Source of the DNA: an uncultured Pseudophaeobacter sp.
Lineage (GTDB): Bacteria > Pseudomonadota > Alphaproteobacteria > Rhodobacterales > Rhodobacteraceae
Assembly (NCBI GenBank): GCA_905479575.1
Contig: CAJQNB010000018.1
Location: forward strand, 30,888 to 94,887
Direction: 5' to 3'
Length of the DNA stretch: 64,000 nt
The position numbers and the translations under genes were made by a program. Each line of letters starts with the position of its first letter. The stretch's first letter is position 1. Below the pieces are notes generated by a model. That model saw nothing but the letters and a program-made list of their open reading frames with translations, was not told where the DNA came from and made no database searches. Positions 1 through 6,302 of the stretch are shown piece after piece.

Positions 1-277
1 CACCGCTGACAGCCGCCATGCCAGAGGCGGTGGCAAAGGCATCCTCGCCCCCCTCCAGCAGCGCAATACGCTCTTCGAACATCGCAACGGTTGGATTGCC
101 ATAGCGCGCATAGATGAACTCATCCGGGCCGGTTTCCAAAAACCGCGCCTCTGCCTGCTCAGCGCTGTCATAGACAAAACCCTGGGTCAGAAAGATCGCT
201 TCGCTGACTTCATTGTATTGGCTGCGGCGGGTACCGCCATGCACCAGTTTGGTGCGGTTGTTCCAAGTCTCACTCAT
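1..277 (-). CDS. metZ: O-succinylhomoserine sulfhydrylase, N-terminal part (runs off the window)
   Basis: PLP-dependent Cys/Met-metabolism enzyme that makes homocysteine from O-succinylhomoserine and sulfide in the cytoplasm. Only the first 92 codons are inside the window. The translation starts MSETWNNRTKLVHGGTRRS and continues through YARYGNPT and a GEDAFATASGMAAVSG block, the usual N-terminal blocks of MetZ/MetB-family enzymes. The ATG at 277 is preceded by a GGAGG-like site. A SAM-II riboswitch and a terminator hairpin lie directly upstream on the same strand, which fits a methionine-biosynthesis gene. The prophage starts inside that leader, so this gene is now cut off from its native promoter. 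MetZ rather than MetB or MetC is inferred from riboswitch context and similarity. Confidence 0.88.
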   Translation of the reverse strand, partial: MSETWNNRTKLVHGGTRRSQYNEVSEAIFLTQGFVYDSAEQAEARFLETGPDEFIYARYGNPTVAMFEERIALLEGGEDAFATASGMAAVSG

Positions 278-305
278 CTCAAGTCCTCCGCGCTGATCGC
301 GCAAC

Positions 306-338
306 AAAAAACCCCCGTCCGGCCAAGCGAAAGGGGGT
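306..338 (-). terminator. Intrinsic terminator-like hairpin in the metZ leader
   Basis: On the minus strand ACCCCC (338-333) pairs with GGGGGT (316-311) and is followed directly by a run of six T (311-306). It lies between the SAM-II aptamer and the metZ start codon, where it could act as an attenuator. SAM-II elements mostly act on translation, so a role for termination here is inference. Confidence 0.6.
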
Positions 339-350
339 CCTTCACATCCT

Positions 351-408
351 GACCTCTTTAGCGGAATATTTAGCGTGGCCCGCAATCCGGTTACAAATCT
401 ACCACGTT
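351..408 (-). promoter_or_regulatory. SAM-II riboswitch (metA motif) of metZ, disrupted and rebuilt by prophage insertion
   Basis: Read on the minus strand, the element shows the SAM-II landmarks in order: P1 5' strand CGTGGT (406-401), GATTTG, ACCGG, TTGC, P1 3' strand GCCACG (379-374), CTAAA and the late CGCTAAAGAGG pseudoknot strand. SAM-II riboswitches sense S-adenosylmethionine and sit upstream of metA/metX/metZ genes in alphaproteobacteria. The 16-bp phage core (384-399) lies within the P1 loop. Everything from 400 upward is phage DNA, so the P1 5' strand now present is phage-encoded and the loop is one base longer than in the native version left at 32830-32835. Confidence 0.85.
384..399. 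repeat. attL core, 16-bp direct repeat with attR
   Basis: The sequence AATCCGGTTACAAATC is identical to 32814-32829. Identity stops at both flanks (C versus A before, T versus G after). The integrase gene starts 181 bp inside. The core is part of the SAM-II aptamer loop. Confidence 0.92.
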
Positions 409-508
409 CAGGTGGATATCTCCTGAAATTTCAACATGTTAGCCCGATTTCATAACTAAAACCCGCCTAAAAACTCGCATCTTTTCCGCCCATTTTCCAG
501 CGTTTACG

Positions 509-537
509 AGTATTTCCCTTTTATGGTATGCCCCCAA
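509..537 (-). promoter_or_regulatory. Weak candidate phage-supplied promoter toward metZ
   Basis: On the minus strand TTGGGG (537-532) and AATACT (514-509) are separated by 17 bp and point toward the rebuilt riboswitch about 100 bp away. Both boxes are poor matches. It is listed because metZ needs some promoter once the native one is displaced. Confidence 0.25.
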
Positions 538-564
538 GGCATACCTGAGCACTCAGGGCATACC
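525..564. repeat. Cluster of three 8-bp repeats, candidate integrase arm or excisionase sites (left)
   Basis: GGTATGCC (525-532) is followed by two inverted copies GGCATACC at 538-545 and 557-564. The related octamer AGTATGCC occurs twice near the right end (32741 and 32753). Repeats near both ends of an integrated phage are typical of arm-type integrase or excisionase sites. They may also regulate the integrase gene, which begins 16 bp downstream. Confidence 0.5.
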
Positions 565-580
565 AAACAGCAGGGTCACC

Positions 581-1666
581 ATGGGAACAATTGCAGAGCG
601 CAAGTTATCCAACGGACGCACCGCCTATAAGGCTCAGATTATTCTGAAACGCAAGGGTGAACCAACCTTCAGAGAGTCTCGGCAGTTTCCGCGCCGGGCC
701 ACAGCAAAGGCTTGGATGCAACGGCGCGAGAAAGAGTTGCGCCAACCTGGCGCTTTGGAAAAAGCCAGAGCACCACGCCCCACCCTATCTGACGCCATCA
801 ACAGGTATGTTGACGATCACAAAAAGAGCTATGGGAAGTCAAAGGCCCAAGTCCTTGCAAAACTAGCACAAACCGATCTTGCCCAAATTGCTTGCGAAGA
901 AATCACCAGCCAGAAAATCGTGGATTTTGCGAGAGAGTTCGGGCGCAGCCGCGCGACCTCCACCGTGGGGAACTACCTTACTCACCTCTCCCCGGTCTTT
1001 AAGCTCGCGCGGCCTGCATGGAACCTAGATCTTGACCCCGCCGCTATGGCGGATGCACTCGTCGTGTGCAAACAGCTCGGCATAATCTCGAAATCGAATC
1101 GTCGCAACAGACGCCCTACGCTAGATGAGCTGGATAAGCTCCTATGCCACTATGAAGACAGCGCCAGACGCGGGCACATGCCCATGCACAAAATCATTGC
1201 TTTCGCGATATTCTCCACGCGCCGACAGGAAGAGATTGTAAGGATCAAATGGGAGGATCTTGAACCTGAAAACAGCCGGGTGTTGGTAAGGGATATGAAA
1301 AATCCGGGTGAAAAAATTGGGAATGATGTTTGGTGCGAACTTACCCCTGAGGCCCTGAGGATCATCAAATCCATGCCCACCGGTCCTGCGGGCGCTTCAA
1401 TATTCCCCTACCGAGCAAACAACATTTCTGCGTCCTTCATTCGGACCTGCGCTCTCTTGGGAATCGAGGATCTGCGCTTCCATGATCTGCGGCATGAAGG
1501 GGTTAGCCGCCTGTTTGAAATGGGCCGCACGATCCCGTTGGCCGCTAGCGTTTCCGGCCACCGCAGTTGGCAAAGCTTGCAGCGATACAGCCACATTAAA
1601 ACGCCGGGTGACAAGTATGATGGTTGGCCATGGCTGGCGCGAGTGTGCAGCGAGCCCCACTGTTAG
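581..1666 (+). CDS. int: Phage tyrosine integrase
   Basis: Site-specific tyrosine recombinase of 361 aa that would integrate and excise the prophage. The C-terminal catalytic domain carries the expected residues: Arg in STRRQEEI (R214/R215), the box HDLRHEG (H301, R304), SGHRS (H327) and the nucleophile in SLQRYSHI (Y336). The N-terminal 60 residues are basic and resemble an arm-binding domain, followed by a SAM-like core-binding domain (about 70-175). The ATG lies directly after the repeat cluster. The gene points into the prophage from attL. No separate classical excisionase gene was recognised next to it. Confidence 0.95.
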   Translation: MGTIAERKLSNGRTAYKAQIILKRKGEPTFRESRQFPRRATAKAWMQRREKELRQPGALEKARAPRPTLSDAINRYVDDHKKSYGKSKAQVLAKLAQTDLAQIACEEITSQKIVDFAREFGRSRATSTVGNYLTHLSPVFKLARPAWNLDLDPAAMADALVVCKQLGIISKSNRRNRRPTLDELDKLLCHYEDSARRGHMPMHKIIAFAIFSTRRQEEIVRIKWEDLEPENSRVLVRDMKNPGEKIGNDVWCELTPEALRIIKSMPTGPAGASIFPYRANNISASFIRTCALLGIEDLRFHDLRHEGVSRLFEMGRTIPLAASVSGHRSWQSLQRYSHIKTPGDKYDGWPWLARVCSEPHC

Positions 1667-1828
1667 GAGAGCCAGGACCGCTACAGATTCCGCATGCCCG
1701 CAGCTGCACATCACTGAGAGCTTGGTTCCGCCGCGCTTTAGCATGTGCGGTAAGTAGATCTCAGGGCAGGTTTTGGCTAGCCCCCTCCCACGCGAGATCA
1801 CCAAGGCGCAGAGCTTTCACACTGCCCT

Positions 1829-2218
1829 CTAGTTGGACTTTAAGGACAAACCAGGAATCAATGAAACAGCATCCGCCATTGAGCATTCTGTTCCCTCAGA
1901 AATCGGCCATACAAGTTCCACAAACATCACGTGAACAGGGAGTACAAAGAACAATAGAAGAGCACAAAGACCCCCCTGCGCAAGCCGTCGTCTCCGAAGC
2001 ATCCCCAAGAGCGGGCCCACCGAAATATGGAACATGAGAAGAACAAGGAACAAATGAATCAGTATCGCCCCAACCTGAGCGATAACCACCAACAAACCAC
2101 TGTAGCACTGAGAAAAATGAAAACTGGCTCCAAGGGCCAGAAATGCTCCTGCATATAAGAATACAGCGCTTTGCAGATTTCCTGGCAATTCCTTTACAAT
2201 ACTCGCCCAATCCTTCAT
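1829..2218 (-). CDS. Small phage membrane protein, moron-like
   Basis: Protein of 129 aa with three to four hydrophobic segments (about residues 17-38, 42-72 and 84-105) separated by a short basic loop RRRR. I do not recognise a family. A good ribosome site (TTAGGAG, 7 bp spacing) precedes the ATG. It sits between the lysis cassette and the integrase, has its own candidate promoter, and is cut off from the lysis genes by a terminator, which is the layout of a moron expressed in the lysogen. Superinfection exclusion or another envelope role is possible but is inference. Confidence 0.7.
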   Translation of the reverse strand: MKDWASIVKELPGNLQSAVFLYAGAFLALGASFHFSQCYSGLLVVIAQVGAILIHLFLVLLMFHISVGPLLGMLRRRRLAQGGLCALLLFFVLPVHVMFVELVWPISEGTECSMADAVSLIPGLSLKSN

Positions 2219-2247
2219 CGATTTCTCCTAAGATGCCAACCCAACAC

Positions 2248-2276
2248 CATCTAAACCACCCCAATTGCCTCCGCAA
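2248..2276 (-). promoter_or_regulatory. Candidate promoter of the moron gene
   Basis: On the minus strand TTGCGG (2276-2271), a 17-bp spacer and TAGATG (2253-2248) lie about 30 bp before the start codon and just downstream of the lysis-cassette terminator. Confidence 0.4.
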
Positions 2277-2282
2277 ACGAAG

Positions 2283-2310
2283 AAAAGCCCCAGCTTTCAC
2301 CGGGGCTTTT
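2283..2310 (-). terminator. Terminator at the end of the lysis cassette
   Basis: AAAAGCCCC (2283-2291) and GGGGCTTTT (2302-2310) form a symmetric stem with a 10-nt loop. The stop codon of the outer spanin lies inside it. The A/T flanks would allow action on both strands. Confidence 0.75.
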
Positions 2311-2545
2311 CGTCGTTCAGTATTTCGCCAATAGTGGCCAGCTTTGCGTTTGCCGCTTGCCGCCCTCGGCGCTCCGCAATCAGCGCATCCGATAGCTGGC
2401 CCTCAGTCTGGGGCACCGGCCCGGTGTAACCTAGCACCGGCTGCAGCAAATCCGCCGGCACTTTTTGCGGGGGTTGGATTAGCTCACTGTCCCGCCCGAA
2501 ACAGCCGGTCAGCAGTAGCAGACAGCAAAGGGGATAAAGGCGCAT
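2297..2545 (-). CDS. Rz1-like outer-membrane spanin lipoprotein
   Basis: Protein of 82 aa from the ATG at 2545 (MRLYPLCC). The signal sequence ends in the lipobox LLTGC, and the mature part is proline-rich (PPQKVP) and short, as in o-spanins that join the outer membrane to Rz in the last step of lysis. The gene overlaps the 3' part of the Rz-like gene in another frame, the usual nested Rz/Rz1 layout. An upstream start at 2572 is possible but would put a charged stretch before the signal. Confidence 0.75.
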   Translation of the reverse strand: MRLYPLCCLLLLTGCFGRDSELIQPPQKVPADLLQPVLGYTGPVPQTEGQLSDALIAERRGRQAANAKLATIGEILNDEKPR

Positions 2546-2831
2546 CGCGTCCCTCCATTTGTTGCAGGTCATTGGAAAGCGCCACCCAGGCGCGCGCCTC
2601 TTTGGCAGCTCGGCTCAGGTGATCGCGGTGAATGCGGGCGGTCTCTTCGGCTTGCTCTAGGGTGGCTTGCGCAGCCGCAAGATCCGACTGCACCGCAGCC
2701 AGTTCGCCGCGCAGCCGGGCGCGGTCATTGAAGGCATCGCCAACAAACCAGACCACTCCAGCCAGCATCGCCACCAGGGCAAGCCCTGGCAGGTTGCGCA
2801 GAACCCAGGCCCAAAGCTTGGCCTGCATCAT
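2484..2831 (-). CDS. Rz-like inner-membrane spanin
   Basis: Protein of 115 aa from the ATG at 2831, which overlaps the endolysin stop as ATGA. One N-terminal membrane segment (LPGLALVAMLAGVVWFVG) is followed by an alpha-helical, coiled-coil-like region (RARLRGELAAVQSDLAAAQ and onward), the build of i-spanins. Paired with the overlapping lipoprotein gene, it would form the spanin complex that fuses inner and outer membrane. No sequence family was confirmed. Confidence 0.75.
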   Translation of the reverse strand: MMQAKLWAWVLRNLPGLALVAMLAGVVWFVGDAFNDRARLRGELAAVQSDLAAAQATLEQAEETARIHRDHLSRAAKEARAWVALSNDLQQMEGRDAPLSPLLSATADRLFRAGQ

Positions 2832-3553
2832 GCCGCCTCTTTCAGCGCGGCATGGCACATGGCACGTTCAGCACCGCGCCGGTTGCTCAGCCCCCGGATC
2901 ACCCGGCCTCCACCACGGTTCCAGCGGGGTAGCTCATTGCAGGCCCCCACCAGATCCCCGGCATTGGCCTTACGCACTAGAGTCGATTTGCAGGCGGCCC
3001 CTCCCCCAACATTGTAGGTCCAGGAGACGAGGGCGATTTTCATACCGATGGGAACCTGGCGCGTTAGACAGCGGTCAAGCTGCGCCTCATAGGCCACGAT
3101 TTCGCGCGCCAGCATCGCATCGCATTCCGCCTTGCTGTAGCTGTCACCGCGCTGCACCCCCTTGGTTTCGCCATAACAAACAGTCCAGATGCCAACCACA
3201 TCGCGATAAGCCTCAGTGCGCAGCCCCTCCCACTGACCGACAAAACCGATGGCCGTTGAAAGCGCAATGCCACCGCCCGCAATGGCGCCAACTGTGCGCC
3301 GGCGGATCGCGCCGCTTTGGTCCCGACGGAAGGCTGCAAGCTCAGATAGCCCGTTCTGCAGCACCAGCCGCGCCGGGATCGCCAGCACCTGACATGTGGC
3401 CGAGGCCATGGCAAAATACAGCGGATCCCAGCCCAGCATGCCGGGTTGAACCAGGGCCAGAAAGTATCCGCCCAGCAGAACCAGGCTGGCCAAAATGAGC
3501 CAGACAGACCAGGACTTGCCAAGCGTGGCGCGCCAGTTTGAGATGAGTTTCAT
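2828..3553 (-). CDS. Endolysin: GH24 (T4-type) lysozyme fused to a holin-like membrane domain
   Basis: Protein of 241 aa. Residues 1-66 hold two hydrophobic segments (WSVWLILASLVLLGGYFLAL and a second around 45-66). A third hydrophobic stretch lies at 87-105, and the GH24 domain follows. The catalytic triad E109, D118 and T124 shows the spacing of T4 lysozyme E11-D20-T26. The muramidase would cut the glycan strands. GGAG precedes the ATG by 8 bp. The N-terminal domain resembles small holin-like phage proteins that usually have their own gene, so this looks like a fusion. The segment near residue 95 could act as a signal-anchor. Confidence 0.88.
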   Translation of the reverse strand: MKLISNWRATLGKSWSVWLILASLVLLGGYFLALVQPGMLGWDPLYFAMASATCQVLAIPARLVLQNGLSELAAFRRDQSGAIRRRTVGAIAGGGIALSTAIGFVGQWEGLRTEAYRDVVGIWTVCYGETKGVQRGDSYSKAECDAMLAREIVAYEAQLDRCLTRQVPIGMKIALVSWTYNVGGGAACKSTLVRKANAGDLVGACNELPRWNRGGGRVIRGLSNRRGAERAMCHAALKEAA

Positions 3554-3624
3554 TGCGTTTGCTCCAATGCAAAAAGCCCCGCCGCAGGCAGGGTTGGGTT
3601 CAGGTTTTAGGTTTTTCAGAGGTT

Positions 3625-3846
3625 TTAGCTGGGCAGCTTGCCTGTCAGCTTCAGCTGCAACTCACGCTGCTGCAGCCGGTAGGTGGCAACCTTGTGCCAC
3701 AGGTTCACTCCAAACCCAGCCAGTGCCAGGATAAAGCCGCCAATCGCCAACCACTGGGTCAGGGTCAGCGCCCCAAAGCCCGCAATCGCCGCGCCGCTCA
3801 GGGTTGAGATATTGGCAACGCCTTGGATCTTGTGCTCAATCATCAT
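3625..3846 (-). CDS. Probable holin
   Basis: Protein of 73 aa with two closely spaced hydrophobic helices (about residues 13-29 and 32-48) and a charged C-terminus with many Gln and Lys, typical of small phage holins. It lies directly upstream of the endolysin on the same strand, with AAGG before the ATGATG start. It would set the time of lysis by permeabilising the inner membrane. Assignment rests on size, topology and context. Confidence 0.7.
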   Translation of the reverse strand: MMIEHKIQGVANISTLSGAAIAGFGALTLTQWLAIGGFILALAGFGVNLWHKVATYRLQQRELQLKLTGKLPS

Positions 3847-3957
3847 GATGCCTTGTGTCTAAATATTTGCCACATCTTCTGAACATGCAGCCTCGGTAAG
3901 ATCGGCATCTGGCACTACCCTGGCCAGTGCCTGCCATCAGAGAAGTCAGCGGCTGCG

Positions 3958-6288
3958 TCAGAAAATCACCCGCTGCTTGTGCAGAGTTCCGTCCTCGATC
4001 AGGGTGGTCAGCTTTCCTGCAAAGCGCTGACCCGCCCACTCGAAGAACTCTGCGTTCGGATGATTGAATTGGACACCGGGCGGCGTCACCCAGTTGAACA
4101 CGCTGTCAAAGAGCTGCGTCGTGGTCCATGTCGGATTTTCCGCAAGCCTCTTTTCCATGAAAAGATACTGCGCCTTTTGCATATCCCAGAACATCACGCC
4201 CGCTTCATCGCAGACTTGCTGCGTTAGCTGGTTCACCATGTCGGTTGTTCGCCAGCCCATCAACTCCACACCGTTCCCGGTGCGATCTCGCGATACTAAC
4301 AAGTCACTGTTTGCGGGCCATATCACTCGCTCATCATCGACCTCCACGTTTTTCGCCAAGACGGTGTATGAGCCGGTGTGAGGGATGGCCTCAACAAAGG
4401 TGATCCAATTGGTGTCCCAGTCAATCGTATCGACGGTATAAGTCCCCGCACCTGGACCGGATGCAAAGTAAATCTTATCCCCCGCCGCTAGAGTGTAGCC
4501 GTAAAGCCGCAGGTTGATCATCTTGACGCGCCCGCCCGCTGCATCAAATTCGTGCGACCCGTTTACTTCGTACGTTTGGTTGCTATCCGGCCAGTTTGAA
4601 CGATAGGTACTTGGGAAGGATTGAGGATAATCGACGTGGTTGTGATAGCAGCCCACATAGATTGGCATGGCGTTGCGAACATCGCGGATTTCAGTAAACA
4701 GATCCAGTAACTGACCTCTATAGTTGTCGTAATCATTCGCGCCAGAAATCGCCCCGATGCCCACAGAGTTAGTAAGCTGACCGCCCATTACAATATCGTA
4801 ATCACCCGCCGCCGCGCCTTGAATTTGAGCAAGGTACTCATTCAAAAACGCGCCGCCCACAGCACGGCTTGTCCGCGTGAACTCCAAGTTACGAAGGTAT
4901 GAAAACGCACTGGTAAGACCGGATATTGCCAGTGAGGAAGGCGACTTGCCCACATGCAAATCGGTGTCAGAAGAGCAACCGAAATTCAGCACCTTCAAGG
5001 TGGTCGGGGCCGCCTTTGCGCGTACACCATCGGTCCACGTAAAGAAGTTGCTAGGGTTGCGCGGCGATGCTGCGTAAGCAGCATCAGACGGCACCGGCCC
5101 GTTGATCTTGTTCATCAGGGCAAGGGCCTCACTAGCAAAAGCCTCACCTCCCACTCGCCCCTCTAACTCACCAACTAGACCCTCTACCTCCTGCACTCGC
5201 GATTGCAGCCCCTCCACATCCGCGACAATTGTAGAGATTTCTCCACGAGATACGCCAGAGGTCAGCAAAATCCATGGGTGACCACCAGAAGCGTCATATC
5301 TGAGCAAACACCAACTTCCAGCCTTGATATCGCCAACAAGCAAAGGCGCACCCGCTGCCCCCCTGATGTAGAAAGGCGCAGACTCATTCAATGAAAGTGT
5401 AACATTTACGGAGGTATTGTCGTAGAGCGCCTTAAATGCAAGCAGGGTACCGTTTACGTGCCCATGGTCAGCCAAAACCTCAATTTCATTCTCTGAACCG
5501 GCCACACTACTAGCCACTGCGTAAATTGATCGCAGCTTCCTGGTGTCCTGACCCATAGTCGTCAGTCGCCACTTGTTTGCTGGTCCAGCATCCCAAACTA
5601 CCTCATAGTAGTATCCTGCCTTTAGATCCCCCTCAGAAAGCGGACCACCCCACATAGTAATCAATCCAAAAGAGCCACCGCCATTTAGGGAAATGGTGAC
5701 TGCGCCTGAGTTATCAGAAACCGCACGAAACCTAAGTCGCGTCCCTTCGGAGAATCCTGTCAGGTTATCGTTGCCCAGCTCGATTGCATCTTCCGTCCCA
5801 CCGACAGAGCAGAAGATCGAACCCACGGTTCTTAACTCAGTCACATCCAACCGACCGGACAGTCCTGTATTTCCAATACGAACCCATCGGCCCCATGCAT
5901 CATTCCAAGAATATCGCCCCGAATTGTCTACAGATGCACCGTCATATCCCGTCTCAGAAGCTGCTAAATGTGTGCCGCCATCACTGTCCAACACCTCCCC
6001 CCCCTGCCCGTCTCCACCACCGACTGCAGTAAGAAGATCAGACCAAGTAGGTTTTACAATTTGGCTAAAAACCTGACCGACCTCTAACAGCTCCGCCCGC
6101 TCCTCCAGTGCTGCAGTCCGCCCATCGGCCTCAACAGCTGATATCTCCAGAGCTGTAGCTCGCTGAGCCACGGACTGAGTCGCCTCAGCGGCACCCGTCA
6201 TCCAATTTGCAATATCCACTCTTGAGGGGCGGTGTTCAGAGCTAGGCGGATTGCCAAGCATTACTGTTTGCGGATTATCGGCAACCAT
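3958..6288 (-). CDS. Tail fibre protein with duplicated domain and SGNH-like C-terminus
   Basis: Protein of 776 aa at the end of the tail operon. The N-terminus (1-75) is helical and heptad-like (RATALEISAVEADGRTAALEER), as in trimeric fibres. Two homologous blocks of about 95 residues follow. The first starts near ELRTVGSIFCSVGGTEDAIE and the second near KLRSIYAVASSVAGSENEIE; both end in KAGxxxxxxxD. A second short coiled coil (VEGLQSRVQEVEGLVGELEG) leads into a C-terminal domain of about 350 residues. This domain carries a GCSSDTD block, a GGQLTN block and an NHPN block that recall SGNH-hydrolase motifs, though diverged. It could be a host-surface esterase or depolymerase. Receptor binding is the likely role. 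Confidence 0.75.
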   Translation of the reverse strand: MVADNPQTVMLGNPPSSEHRPSRVDIANWMTGAAEATQSVAQRATALEISAVEADGRTAALEERAELLEVGQVFSQIVKPTWSDLLTAVGGGDGQGGEVLDSDGGTHLAASETGYDGASVDNSGRYSWNDAWGRWVRIGNTGLSGRLDVTELRTVGSIFCSVGGTEDAIELGNDNLTGFSEGTRLRFRAVSDNSGAVTISLNGGGSFGLITMWGGPLSEGDLKAGYYYEVVWDAGPANKWRLTTMGQDTRKLRSIYAVASSVAGSENEIEVLADHGHVNGTLLAFKALYDNTSVNVTLSLNESAPFYIRGAAGAPLLVGDIKAGSWCLLRYDASGGHPWILLTSGVSRGEISTIVADVEGLQSRVQEVEGLVGELEGRVGGEAFASEALALMNKINGPVPSDAAYAASPRNPSNFFTWTDGVRAKAAPTTLKVLNFGCSSDTDLHVGKSPSSLAISGLTSAFSYLRNLEFTRTSRAVGGAFLNEYLAQIQGAAAGDYDIVMGGQLTNSVGIGAISGANDYDNYRGQLLDLFTEIRDVRNAMPIYVGCYHNHVDYPQSFPSTYRSNWPDSNQTYEVNGSHEFDAAGGRVKMINLRLYGYTLAAGDKIYFASGPGAGTYTVDTIDWDTNWITFVEAIPHTGSYTVLAKNVEVDDERVIWPANSDLLVSRDRTGNGVELMGWRTTDMVNQLTQQVCDEAGVMFWDMQKAQYLFMEKRLAENPTWTTTQLFDSVFNWVTPPGVQFNHPNAEFFEWAGQRFAGKLTTLIEDGTLHKQRVIF

Positions 6289-6302
6289 AGGCGCCTCCTG
6301 TT

